Source: Lentilactobacillus curieae
Lineage (GTDB): Bacteria; Bacillota; Bacilli; Lactobacillales; Lactobacillaceae
Assembly (NCBI RefSeq): GCF_000785105.2
Contig: NZ_CP018906.1
Location: 1,054,001-1,118,000, forward strand
Direction of reading: 5' to 3'
Length of the DNA: 64,000 nt
The notes under the pieces: model-generated
Database searches by the model: none
What the model saw: the letters and a program-made list of their open reading frames with translations, nothing else
What the model was told of the DNA's origin: nothing
Made by a program: the position numbers and the translations under genes
Shown here: positions 34,232 through 42,051 of the stretch, piece by piece
Layout of the letters: every line of letters starts with the position of its first letter
Numbering within the stretch: position 1 is the first letter of the stretch

Positions 34232-35089
34232 ATTAAATTTTACGCAGTAAAAAAGGGTAGGCAACCAGGAGTTTACACAACTTGGCCTGCCGCACAAAAG
34301 CAAATTTCTAAGTTTCCAGGAGCTGTTTTCAAAAGCTTTCAGACAAAAAAGGAAGCGGAAGATTTTATTGCCGGTAAGGGTGGAAACGGCAATTTAGTTA
34401 CTTCGGAACCTAATGATTCAGAAATTGTGGTTTACACTGACGGCGGATCTCGCAATCACGGGAATGTCGCTGGGGGCCATGTAAAGGATACAGATCCTGC
34501 CGCATGGGCTTATTTGATTATTAAAGATGGCGTTAGGATTCCTGGTACTGGTGGAGAGTTTGGAGCTACAAATAACCGCATGGAAATTATGGGGTTGCGC
34601 AATGCTCTTCAGTACCTGGTCGATGAAGAACTCAACGAAAAAAAGGTGCACGTAATTGCCGATTCCAAGTACGTTCTTGATGCAATCACGCTTGGTTGGT
34701 TAGCTGGCTGGCGGAAACGTGGGTACAAACGAAGCCAAGGTGAGTTGAAAAACCGTGAGCTTTGGCAAGATATTGATAAACTGTTACCCAAGTTCACAAA
34801 CATTGTTTACTCATGGACCAAGGGCCACGCAGATAACGATGGCAATGTTTATGTTGATGAATTATTAAACAAGACGATGGACCAGATGACGGCTGGCAAA
34901 GAAGTAACTGTTCCCAAGCCTCATCAGGTTTCAAAGCAGGCAACAAAGAGCATCAAAGTAAATTCGGCTAAAAAGCCTGAAAATGCAGAACCAAAGAAAA
35001 ATCGTGACGATAATCCCAAAATAAAAGAGTCCGTCGAAGCCATTAAGGAAAATTTATGGCAACTAGGACTCTTTGATGACAAAAATTAA
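34232..35089 (+). CDS. rnhA: ribonuclease HI with N-terminal viroplasmin domain, apparent AUU start
   Basis: A 285-residue RNase HI that cuts RNA in RNA-DNA hybrids. The N-terminal 45 residues (KFYAVKKGRQPGVYTTW) are the caulimovirus-viroplasmin-like hybrid-binding domain. The catalytic domain has Asp in VYTDGGS, Glu in NRMEIM, Asp in ADSKY and Asp in YVDELL; a Lys-rich linker and a short C-terminal motif follow. The only Shine-Dalgarno, GGAGG (34218-34222), abuts a TTG with no spacing but lies nine bases before ATT 34232, exactly where relatives begin. No nearby in-frame ATG or GTG exists. Start at AUU is therefore proposed. Its stop codon overlaps the convergent gene's stop. Confidence 0.85.
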   Translation: MKFYAVKKGRQPGVYTTWPAAQKQISKFPGAVFKSFQTKKEAEDFIAGKGGNGNLVTSEPNDSEIVVYTDGGSRNHGNVAGGHVKDTDPAAWAYLIIKDGVRIPGTGGEFGATNNRMEIMGLRNALQYLVDEELNEKKVHVIADSKYVLDAITLGWLAGWRKRGYKRSQGELKNRELWQDIDKLLPKFTNIVYSWTKGHADNDGNVYVDELLNKTMDQMTAGKEVTVPKPHQVSKQATKSIKVNSAKKPENAEPKKNRDDNPKIKESVEAIKENLWQLGLFDDKN

Positions 35090-35646
35090 CGTTTATTAAC
35101 GCTGTGATAGCGACGATCAACTTCTTTACTCCAGAACCCACCAGAAAGTTGAACGGGTTCTTGAACCATTATGAAGGCGTCAGGAGAGATTTCTTTAATC
35201 TGCTCCATTAGTCTACGGTCAGCCTTTCTTGGTGCCAAAATGTTGAGTACTAAACGGGCGCCATATCGGCCTTCGGCATGGGAAACCGTAACTCCATAAC
35301 CTAACTCCCTCAGCATTTCTGGAAGATCTTCATTTTTCTTATGAACTGGGTTATCAGGATCGATTTGGACGGTGACCTCAAAATTAACGTAACCTAAAGC
35401 GATTTTATCTTCAATTACGATTCCGATGTAAATACCAACTCCAAATCCAATGGCGTATGCAGCAATGTTTAGTGGACTATCAATGTGCTGCAAGGCGATT
35501 GCCAAGGCCATAACGTAAATTGATTCCTCGACGACCGCGACCACGGGCGCCAAAAAGCGGTGCCCCTTGACGACCAACATAGTTCGGAATGTATTAATGG
35601 AAATATAGAGTGCATTTAATACAAAAATTGTGGCAGCTAATTGCAA
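35086..35646 (-). CDS. DUF2179/UPF0316 membrane protein
   Basis: A 186-residue protein with three membrane helices (about 3-22, 32-50, 58-80) and a C-terminal cytoplasmic DUF2179-like domain (about 100-180), the YebE/UPF0316 arrangement. The function of this family is not established; DUF2179 is also found on YitT proteins, where it may bind small ligands. Translation begins at TTG 35646, eight bases after GGAGG. The stop codon shares bases with that of the convergent RNase H gene. Confidence 0.75.
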   Translation of the reverse strand: MQLAATIFVLNALYISINTFRTMLVVKGHRFLAPVVAVVEESIYVMALAIALQHIDSPLNIAAYAIGFGVGIYIGIVIEDKIALGYVNFEVTVQIDPDNPVHKKNEDLPEMLRELGYGVTVSHAEGRYGARLVLNILAPRKADRRLMEQIKEISPDAFIMVQEPVQLSGGFWSKEVDRRYHSVNKR

Positions 35647-35774
35647 ATTTGTTTCCTCCTTAAAATTTTATAAATGCTGATATAGAGCCATTTGTTCGCC
35701 CTAAAATTGACGTGATAGCGGTTTTAAGGTATTCTTATGGCTGTACAAAAACAAACGTAAGGGTTGTTGACCTC

Positions 35775-36218
35775 ATGAATCAAGAATTAATTCCATATCT
35801 CACATTTGAGAACACAAAAGATGCTCTTGAATACTATAAACGGGTATTTGGTGCTACCGATATTTTTCGGGAAGCTCCAACCGTAAAGCAGGCTGCTGAG
35901 ATGGCATTTAATGATGACGTTGACCTAGAAAGCATGACCATGAATGGTCACTTTAAAATCTGGGGCAAGGAAATCTGGTGTGCCGACAGTTTTCTTGGCA
36001 AGCCGGTAGTATCCTCATTGATTTCTTTGATGTTCAAAGTTGACTTAAACGATTCTGACGCAGTTTCTGAGATGGAAGCTTTGTATAAACAAGCTGTCAA
36101 TTCTGAAGAAGTAAAAGTCATTGTAACGTTTGAGAAGAAGTCCAGTGGAAATCGTTATGGGCAAATTGTCGATAAATACGGTGTTACGTGGATCTTTAAT
36201 GCAGTACGTAATGACTAA
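35775..36218 (+). CDS. VOC/PhnB-like glyoxalase-fold protein
   Basis: A 147-residue vicinal-oxygen-chelate protein of the PhnB-like group. The start (IPYLTFENTKDALEYYKRVF, residues 6-25) and the end (YGQIVDKYGVTWIFN) are typical. Members may be metal enzymes or binding proteins; the usual PhnB-like start is PYLxF..A.EAL.FY. The usual metal-binding residues are not obvious, so catalysis is uncertain. ATG 35775 follows AAGGG by 11 bases. Confidence 0.75.
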   Translation: MNQELIPYLTFENTKDALEYYKRVFGATDIFREAPTVKQAAEMAFNDDVDLESMTMNGHFKIWGKEIWCADSFLGKPVVSSLISLMFKVDLNDSDAVSEMEALYKQAVNSEEVKVIVTFEKKSSGNRYGQIVDKYGVTWIFNAVRND

Positions 36219-36228
36219 ATTTTAGTTT

Positions 36229-36266
36229 AAAAGGCCATGCAAAACAATTGTTTTGCACGGCCTTTT
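36229..36266 (+). terminator. terminator of the VOC protein gene
   Basis: A long near-perfect 17-bp stem, AAAAGGCCATGCAAAAC with GTTTTGCACGGCCTTTT, around a four-base loop. Confidence 0.88.
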
Positions 36267-36346
36267 GTTTACTCCAAACTACAATTAGGAGACTATTTTT
36301 GAATCATGCTATGATAGTGTTAAAAGTAAGTGAGGGGGATGCTGGC

Positions 36347-37018
36347 ATGCAAGATTTTGGTGATATTAAAGGTTGGTGTTTTGATTTGCACGGTGTGATT
36401 ACAGATTCTTGGATCTATCACGCAATGGCATGGCAAGAAACTGCTGAAATATTGGGGGTAACGTGGACCGATGACATTCAAGAACAGCTTAAAGGCCGTG
36501 ACAGAATGGATTCACTAGAATATATTCTTCAAGTAGGTGGCATCCAGGATCAATATACCCTATCTGAAAAACAAGCGATTGCCGCCCGTAAAAATAAAAG
36601 GTATTTAAAGTACCTCCAAAAAATGAATCCTAGTGATGTATTGCCTGGAATTAATGAGTTGCTTGCAGATTTACAAGCAGACGGCTACCAGATGATTATT
36701 GCCTCAGCGTCCCAAAATGCTCCACTAGAAATCGAAAAGCTGGGGTTGACTAAATACTTTACCAAGGTTGTAGATGTTACCCAACTAGCTCACAATAAGC
36801 CTGCACCAGATGTATTCTTAAAGGCTGCTGAAATGCTTGAGCTTGATGTTAGTGAATGTGTTGGGATTGATGACGGTTTGGTTGGTGTCCAGTCAATCAA
36901 CGCTGCCAACATGGTTTCAATTGGAGTGGGTGACCAGCAGATTCTACACGAAGCTGACATTGTTTTTCCAAGCACTACTGATTTAACAATTGCTAATGTC
37001 CGTCAGGCATTCAAGTGA
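36347..37018 (+). CDS. beta-phosphoglucomutase-like HAD protein with Asp to His change
   Basis: A 223-residue haloacid-dehalogenase protein that matches beta-phosphoglucomutase, which interconverts beta-glucose 1-phosphate and 6-phosphate in maltose use. Cap motifs KGRDRMDSLEYIL and core motifs SASQNA (Ser/Thr), HNKPAPDVF (Lys) and GIDDGLVGVQ (acidic pair) are all present. Motif I reads FDLHGVITD (residues 12-20): the nucleophile Asp13 is there, but the acid/base Asp that should be residue 15 is His (CAC at 36389-36391). The ATG at 36347 follows GAGGGGG. Maltose phosphorylase is not nearby. It may be a phosphatase or a mutase with altered chemistry. The end overlaps the convergent DUF488 gene by 16 bases. 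Confidence 0.8.
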   Translation: MQDFGDIKGWCFDLHGVITDSWIYHAMAWQETAEILGVTWTDDIQEQLKGRDRMDSLEYILQVGGIQDQYTLSEKQAIAARKNKRYLKYLQKMNPSDVLPGINELLADLQADGYQMIIASASQNAPLEIEKLGLTKYFTKVVDVTQLAHNKPAPDVFLKAAEMLELDVSECVGIDDGLVGVQSINAANMVSIGVGDQQILHEADIVFPSTTDLTIANVRQAFK

Positions 37019-37368
37019 TTTTCAACGTATGTCTTCAACACAACCGCTTGATTATCCTTTTGGTCTTTGGCACCGTATAAAAATAAAACGTCTTGTGTTT
37101 TTAACTGTTCAGAAACTAGTGAGATAAAGTCACTGGTTTTTTCATTTGCATCCAATTCAGCGATATATTTGGTTGTAAATTCTGCAAATTTTTCAGGATC
37201 ATGCGAAAACCATGATCGAAGCTCCTTTGAAGGGGCAATTTCCTTTTCCCAAACGTCTAGTTTGGCGTTAACTTTAGAGATTCCGCGAGGCCATAAGCGG
37301 TCTACCAAAATCCGGTAACCGGATAAGTCTTGTGGTTTTTCATAAATTCTTTCAAGCTTGATTTCCAT
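37003..37368 (-). CDS. DUF488 family protein
   Basis: A 121-residue DUF488 (YeaO-like) protein. The marks are YRILVDRLWPRGISK (about residues 18-32), the WEKEIAPSKELRSWF segment and the late LLYGAKD-like stretch, here LFLYGAKD. The family is widespread and its function is unproven. The start follows GGAGGT by six bases. Its 3' end overlaps the convergent HAD gene by 16 bases. Confidence 0.85.
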   Translation of the reverse strand: MEIKLERIYEKPQDLSGYRILVDRLWPRGISKVNAKLDVWEKEIAPSKELRSWFSHDPEKFAEFTTKYIAELDANEKTSDFISLVSEQLKTQDVLFLYGAKDQKDNQAVVLKTYVENHLNA

Positions 37369-37405
37369 GACGTGACCTCCAAATTCTTATTGAAAGGACA
37401 ATAAT

Positions 37406-38026
37406 ATGACCATTCACAACTTCTATGATAGTGATACTACTGATCAAATTGCAAAAAAGATGTTAGGAACGTTGCTAACTTATGATTCTCCAAATGGCCT
37501 TGTTGGTGGCCGAATTGTTGAAACTGAGGCGTACATGGGCGAGCGAGACTCTGCAGCTCATGCATTTAATGGTAAACGAACGGCTTCAAATGAACCGCTG
37601 TATGGGCCACCTGGAACTATTTACATATATTCAATTCATGGACGTTACCTACTTGATGTTGCTACCCAGGCAAAAGATGTCCCCCAGGGGGTTCTGATTC
37701 GTGCAATTCAACCGACGATTGGCCAGGAAATTATGTACCATAATCGTCCCAAGCATGGTGTGGAGCTAACAAATGGTCCCGGAAAACTTATGGGCGCACT
37801 TGGAATTGAGGATAAGTTGATGAATTTTCAAATAATTGGTGACGATAAGTTGAAAATTGATATCGATAATCGTTTAGAGCCACGACAAATTAAGACTTCT
37901 GGCCGAATTGGCGTCTCAAAAGGTGATTGGACCGATAAGCCACTACGATATTACGTTAGCCATAATCCATATGTTTCAGGCCTAACAAAGGCTGAAGTAA
38001 ACATTGCTCACTTTGGTTGGAAATAA
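37406..38026 (+). CDS. DNA-3-methyladenine glycosylase (AAG family)
   Basis: A 206-residue base-excision-repair glycosylase that removes alkylated and deaminated purines. The catalytic region GRIVETEAYMGERDSAAHA (about residues 35-53) contains the water-activating Glu, and GPPGTIYIYSIHG carries the intercalating Tyr region. The length and HFGWK-type end fit the AAG/MPG family (YxlJ of Bacillus). The ATG follows AAAGGAC. The gene ends one base before the convergent pgpA stop. Confidence 0.9.
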   Translation: MTIHNFYDSDTTDQIAKKMLGTLLTYDSPNGLVGGRIVETEAYMGERDSAAHAFNGKRTASNEPLYGPPGTIYIYSIHGRYLLDVATQAKDVPQGVLIRAIQPTIGQEIMYHNRPKHGVELTNGPGKLMGALGIEDKLMNFQIIGDDKLKIDIDNRLEPRQIKTSGRIGVSKGDWTDKPLRYYVSHNPYVSGLTKAEVNIAHFGWK

Positions 38027-38027
38027 A

Positions 38028-38528
38028 TTAGTTGTGTTCATGAGCTGTTTTTGCTGATACCGCACTAACAATGGCACCGACGATATCGTCAACAAACGTG
38101 TTTGAAACACCGTCTTTTTCTTCGTCTAAATCCTTGATCTTTCCGGTTTTATCGCGGTCGATGAACCCGTAGTTAGTGACCCCGATAGTACCGTAAATGT
38201 TGGCGATGTTTAAGGCGATTCCTTCATCAACTCCGAAGACGCCGGAGTCATTCATGACAATGCTTTCAAGTGGTTCTTTCAACAGTCCTTGTGATGCAAG
38301 ACGGTCAAGCTCAAGGCCCACCATGGCGTTATTCAGCACTTCTCGTTTATGTAATACATCATTGGTATTCTTCAACATTTCATCCATCGTCAAATTATCG
38401 AAAAATACTTTTTGGAGGCTCATTGCCATGTTAGCAATGTCTTCCACGGTGATTCCTTTTTCATTAAGCGCACTAATTACAAAATTGTACGCTGCAGTAT
38501 CTGGAAATTTAAAATTTTTATTATTCAT
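38028..38528 (-). CDS. PgpA/YutG-like phosphatidylglycerophosphatase family protein
   Basis: A 166-residue soluble protein of the PgpA/YutG family. PgpA dephosphorylates phosphatidylglycerophosphate; Firmicute YutG-type members are shorter and lack the membrane helices, and their activity is less sure. Family features include YGFIDRDKTGKI and the conserved TFVDDIVGAIVS near the end (about residues 143-154). ATG 38528 follows AGGGGTG. A promoter TTGCGA-N16-TATAAT lies just upstream. Confidence 0.75.
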   Translation of the reverse strand: MNNKNFKFPDTAAYNFVISALNEKGITVEDIANMAMSLQKVFFDNLTMDEMLKNTNDVLHKREVLNNAMVGLELDRLASQGLLKEPLESIVMNDSGVFGVDEGIALNIANIYGTIGVTNYGFIDRDKTGKIKDLDEEKDGVSNTFVDDIVGAIVSAVSAKTAHEHN

Positions 38529-38548
38529 TATTTTCACCCCTGAATTCT

Positions 38549-38576
38549 ATTATAGGTTGTGGCCGATGATTCGCAA
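38549..38576 (-). promoter_or_regulatory. promoter of the pgpA-like gene
   Basis: On the - strand -35 TTGCGA (38571-38576) and a consensus -10 TATAAT (38549-38554) lie 16 bases apart. Confidence 0.6.
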
Positions 38577-38659
38577 TCTTCAAGCCTACCCGTTATATGA
38601 AAGGTTACCAGTGTTGTGGAATAGATTAAAGACTTGACTATTAAAAATTTGATCAAAAG

Positions 38660-38709
38660 AAAACCGCAAGTAAGTTTCAACAATATCTGAAACTTACTTG
38701 CGGTTTTTT
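38660..38709. terminator. strong terminator after map
   Basis: AAACCGCAAGTAAGTTTCA pairs perfectly with TGAAACTTACTTGCGGTTT, a 19-bp stem with an 8-base loop. U-rich tails exist on both strands; on the - strand it closes map. Confidence 0.9.
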
Positions 38710-38711
38710 TA

Positions 38712-39506
38712 TTAAAGCTGGTACTTTTTATCAATATCCAGTCCTTGGGATGTCAAAATCTTAGGACCATCTTTGGTGATTGCAATTGTGTGTTCATATT
38801 GTGATGAAGGTGTTCCATCAGCAGATACGTAATAAGTCCAATCGTCCTTTTCGTCTAGTCGGTCCTTGATCTCCCAAGTTCCGGTGTTGACCATTGGTTC
38901 AATGGTAATTGTCATACCTTCTTTAAGGCGAAGACCATGACCTTCCTTACCATAAGCAGGGACACTTGGTTCTTCATGCATGCTTGGTTGAATACCGTGA
39001 CCAATTAGTTCACGAACATCACCGAAGCCATTTTCACCTTCAACGTAGTTTTGAATGGCAGCACCAATATCACCAATTCGGTTACCAATGACGGCTTTGT
39101 CAATTCCCATATAAAGTGATTTTTGGGTAACTTCCATTAACTTCTTAACTTCGTCACTAACTTCGCCAACGGCGTATGACCAGCAAGAATCACTTTCGAA
39201 ACCATCAAGATTGACAGTTAAATCAACCTTAACAATGTCTCCTTCTTTAAGCTTGAGACCCTTACGGGGAATTCCATGAGCAACTTCATCATTGATAGAA
39301 ACGCAGGTTGCGTACTTATAGCCTTCGAATCCTAATTCTGAAGGAGTTGCGTTGCGTTTTTCGATGTAGTTACGGGCAAATTCTTCAATTTCCCATGTAT
39401 CAAGACCTGGCTTGATCATATCGCGGAGTCCTTTATGAACACCAGCGAGAACTGCACCAGATTCAGCCATTTTTTCAATTTCTCGTGGGGATTTTAATGT
39501 AATCAA
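38712..39506 (-). CDS. map: methionine aminopeptidase
   Basis: A 264-residue type I methionine aminopeptidase that removes the first Met from new proteins. Metal ligands are visible: Asp in VKVDLTV, Asp in FESDSCW, His in IGHGIQ, Glu in TIEPM and Glu in QYEHT; the substrate His sits in VAHGIP. Translation begins at TTG 39506, eight bases after AAAGGAAG. It is a single-gene unit. The extension after residue 240 is slightly longer than in E. coli. Confidence 0.95.
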   Translation of the reverse strand: MITLKSPREIEKMAESGAVLAGVHKGLRDMIKPGLDTWEIEEFARNYIEKRNATPSELGFEGYKYATCVSINDEVAHGIPRKGLKLKEGDIVKVDLTVNLDGFESDSCWSYAVGEVSDEVKKLMEVTQKSLYMGIDKAVIGNRIGDIGAAIQNYVEGENGFGDVRELIGHGIQPSMHEEPSVPAYGKEGHGLRLKEGMTITIEPMVNTGTWEIKDRLDEKDDWTYYVSADGTPSSQYEHTIAITKDGPKILTSQGLDIDKKYQL

Positions 39507-39635
39507 TTAATAAACTTCCTTTGTATAAAATTCGTGGGCAAAGTTAAATAACAGCAACTAATACTATTGCCTTATTTAAATATGTCAAGAAAAGTCGCCT
39601 GACCATTTTTGACAATGGATTAGATTAGTCATTAC

Positions 39636-39806
39636 TTAATTTACCTCATCGATAATTCCCTTTTGCAAGGCTTCTAAGATCAACTTGACCTCTGTCATCT
39701 TTGAGTCAACCAGGTATTGCATTGGTTCGTTGTTGTTTTCTTTTGCGTCATCTAACTGTTCATTAAGGAATGTTAGTTGACCGTGGAGATATTCACTTAG
39801 TTTCAC
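39636..39806 (-). CDS. 56-residue helical protein, unknown
   Basis: Start at GTG 39806, six bases after GAGGTG, giving a 56-residue protein (KLSEYLHGQLTFLNEQLDDA to GIIDEVN). It is acidic and probably a two-helix coiled coil, without Cys or membrane segment. An upstream in-frame start exists but lacks a ribosome binding site. Function unknown. Confidence 0.6.
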   Translation of the reverse strand: MKLSEYLHGQLTFLNEQLDDAKENNNEPMQYLVDSKMTEVKLILEALQKGIIDEVN

Positions 39807-39921
39807 GTCGATCACCTCACATCTTACTTGTATCATTATAGCCTAAATCCAATTATTTTACATTAGATTAGAATTGTTATTAGTTAAGAAAGAAAACTTA
39901 GTTGAAGATAAAAAATAAAAA

Positions 39922-39939
39922 TTGTATGCATCCATACAA
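39922..39939. promoter_or_regulatory. inverted repeat upstream of the PEPCK-like gene
   Basis: TTGTATG (39922-39928) and CATACAA (39933-39939) are perfect inverted copies four bases apart, a candidate operator. The gap from 39837 to 40077 is otherwise AT-rich with a possible -10 TACAAT (40020-40025). Confidence 0.4.
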
Positions 39940-40077
39940 ATTAACAGATAGAAATGCGAATTATTCGTAAAAGATAACAGAAAAATGAAAATTTGCTTAA
40001 AAAATTACTGAAAATAGACTACAATGTTAATAATCCGAATTTACAACAATCAATAGAAGAAGGAGAATTTAATTTTT

Positions 40078-41781
40078 ATGGCACAAGAAAAAATTGATAC
40101 AGCGCCGTTATACGTGAACCCAGATAGAGGGGTTGCAGTATTGAATTACAGCAACAAGTTTATCAAGGATGTTTTTCAACTAGCAAATAGTGATGAACTA
40201 GCTGATGTAATCAAGGTTTATTTGGAAGATGAAAATTACCAAAAAACACCTTCTGCGCTGAACGATGCTTCAGTACAAGATTATGTTGATGTGATCAAGG
40301 ATATTTTGATGAATCGCATGGACGAACTCAAATTTGATTCAGAAGATATCTTAAATAGTATCGAAGATTTGTACTCATATTACCGTTCACTCCTTCGAGT
40401 TGCCACAATTAATAAACATCAAAATGATATTGTTGCCACAGCCTTCATGGATATTGACAACCAATTTAACGAACTAGTTCTAAAACTTTACAGAACTGTT
40501 GAAGAAAAGCTACAAGGACACGGAAACCACATTTACCGTCAGGTTAATGCTGGTTCAAATGCTTGTATTTTAACTCAATCAATTAAGTGGCCAGTTCCTG
40601 ACAAATACGCTGCTTTAACTAGCATTCGCTTCATTGACACATTGATGGTTCGCCCACCAATGATGGTTCACACTAAGAGCAACAAGCGTGAAGGTGTGTT
40701 CTCAGAAACTAAGCAGAACCCAATTGAAAACTTTAAAGGTGATCGTGACAGTTGGTATTGTTACCCAGCTTGGGTCGGTCAAAGTCTTGCATACATCTAC
40801 TTTGACCGCGATTACTTCTCAAACGGATTAGCATTAGGTAATTTGTTTGAATTAGCTAATGAAGAAGATGTTAAGGGCCACAAACCTGATATTATCTTGC
40901 TCTTTGGTACAGAAGGAGCTGCTTCTGATACTGATGATAACTGTCATTACTTCCTTGATGAAGAAAACGATATTTATGTTGGTCAAGTACCTTACAATGA
41001 CAAAACCACATACTTCGGTTACATGAAGAAGATGGTATTGACTCTTCATAACTTAAGCATGATTAGCAAGCACAAGTTGCCAATCCATGGTTCAATGGTT
41101 AAAATCACATTCTCAAACGGTAAGACTAAATCAGTTGTCTTCTTTGGTGATAGTGGTGCCGGTAAGTCAGAATCAATCGAAGCGTTGCAAGAGATTGCCG
41201 ATGACAAGATTGTAAACATTGAAACTATTTTCGATGACATGGGAAGCTTTACCTTGACTGGTGATGACCAAGCTATCTACGCTCAAGGTACTGAAACTGG
41301 TGCGTTCGTTCGTTTGGATGACCTTAGTTCAGAAGTTGCTTTCAGCAACATGGATCGTGGTATCTACATGAACCCAGAACTTTCAAATGCTCGTTGTATC
41401 ATTCCTGCCAACACTTATCCAAATATTGTTCAACACCATCACGTTGATATGTGGTTGTACGCAAACAACTACTCAAAGGAAATTGGGGTTCACCAATTTG
41501 AGGATGAAGAATCTGCTAAGGCAGTGTTCGTTGCTGGTAAGCGGAAGGCATTGGGAACTACTGATGAAGTTGGAATGAGTACTACATTCTTTGCCAACCC
41601 ATTTGGACCTGTGCAAAAGCAAGCAGAAACCCAACCAATTATTGATGAAGTGTTCTCTTCATTGTTTAAGAAGGGTACGTTTGTTGGTGAAATTTATACC
41701 CACCTTGGCTACGATAAGAAGAAGTCAAGTTTGAATGAATCAGCGCAAGAATTGCTTGATGTGTTGATGAATAGGGATTAA
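40078..41781 (+). CDS. PEP carboxykinase/HPr-kinase-like P-loop protein
   Basis: A 567-residue protein that resembles ATP-dependent phosphoenolpyruvate carboxykinase in its C-terminal half. The P-loop VVFFGDSGAGKSES (about residues 353-366) and IETIFDDMGSF match the PEPCK/HPr kinase type of nucleotide site rather than the usual Walker A GLSGTGKTT of PckA, and the N-terminal 280 residues are not obviously PckA-like. It could therefore be a PEPCK acting in gluconeogenesis or malate use, or a separate kinase family; the first is the customary annotation. Codon use is strongly biased, suggesting high expression. ATG follows AAGGAG, and two hairpins close the gene. Confidence 0.65.
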   Translation: MAQEKIDTAPLYVNPDRGVAVLNYSNKFIKDVFQLANSDELADVIKVYLEDENYQKTPSALNDASVQDYVDVIKDILMNRMDELKFDSEDILNSIEDLYSYYRSLLRVATINKHQNDIVATAFMDIDNQFNELVLKLYRTVEEKLQGHGNHIYRQVNAGSNACILTQSIKWPVPDKYAALTSIRFIDTLMVRPPMMVHTKSNKREGVFSETKQNPIENFKGDRDSWYCYPAWVGQSLAYIYFDRDYFSNGLALGNLFELANEEDVKGHKPDIILLFGTEGAASDTDDNCHYFLDEENDIYVGQVPYNDKTTYFGYMKKMVLTLHNLSMISKHKLPIHGSMVKITFSNGKTKSVVFFGDSGAGKSESIEALQEIADDKIVNIETIFDDMGSFTLTGDDQAIYAQGTETGAFVRLDDLSSEVAFSNMDRGIYMNPELSNARCIIPANTYPNIVQHHHVDMWLYANNYSKEIGVHQFEDEESAKAVFVAGKRKALGTTDEVGMSTTFFANPFGPVQKQAETQPIIDEVFSSLFKKGTFVGEIYTHLGYDKKKSSLNESAQELLDVLMNRD

Positions 41782-41788
41782 TTATAGA

Positions 41789-41819
41789 GTGCTGAACACC
41801 ACGGGTGTTTTTGAGCACT
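41789..41819 (+). terminator. first hairpin after the PEPCK-like gene
   Basis: AGTGCT with AACACC pairs with GGTGTT and AGCACT; no long U-tract follows. It probably protects the mRNA end or works together with the next hairpin. Confidence 0.6.
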
Positions 41820-41824
41820 AAGGT

Positions 41825-41870
41825 AAATACCGAGTTTGGAGCTATGCTCCGGGCTCGGTATTTATTTTAG
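41825..41870 (+). terminator. second hairpin, terminator of the PEPCK-like gene
   Basis: AAATACCGAG pairs with CTCGGTATTT with an inner GGAGC/GCTCC stem, followed by ATTTT. Confidence 0.8.
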
Positions 41871-41989
41871 GCGGAGAAAACAGTGGTGAGAAGCACGTTT
41901 TAGCTATGACGACCAACTTCCACTCTACGAATCCCCATAAGAAACTTATTACTCATTAATGACAATTCCATTACTTGTTTTCAAACTGC

Positions 41990-42018
41990 TTGATATATTC
42001 CAGAATGACTTGTACTAT
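41990..42018 (+). promoter_or_regulatory. promoter of the first metalloprotease gene
   Basis: -35 TTGATA (41990-41995) and -10 TACTAT (42013-42018) with 17 bases between. Transcription would start near 42025, which rules out the upstream in-frame ATG at 41959 and supports ATG 42052. Confidence 0.65.
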
Positions 42019-42051
42019 GAAACTAAATTTATGAATATTCAGGGGAAGTTT

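Noticed and set aside
38197-38637. 146-codon frame on the + strand over pgpA
   Set aside because: Covers the well-supported pgpA-like gene on the other strand and has no start signal.
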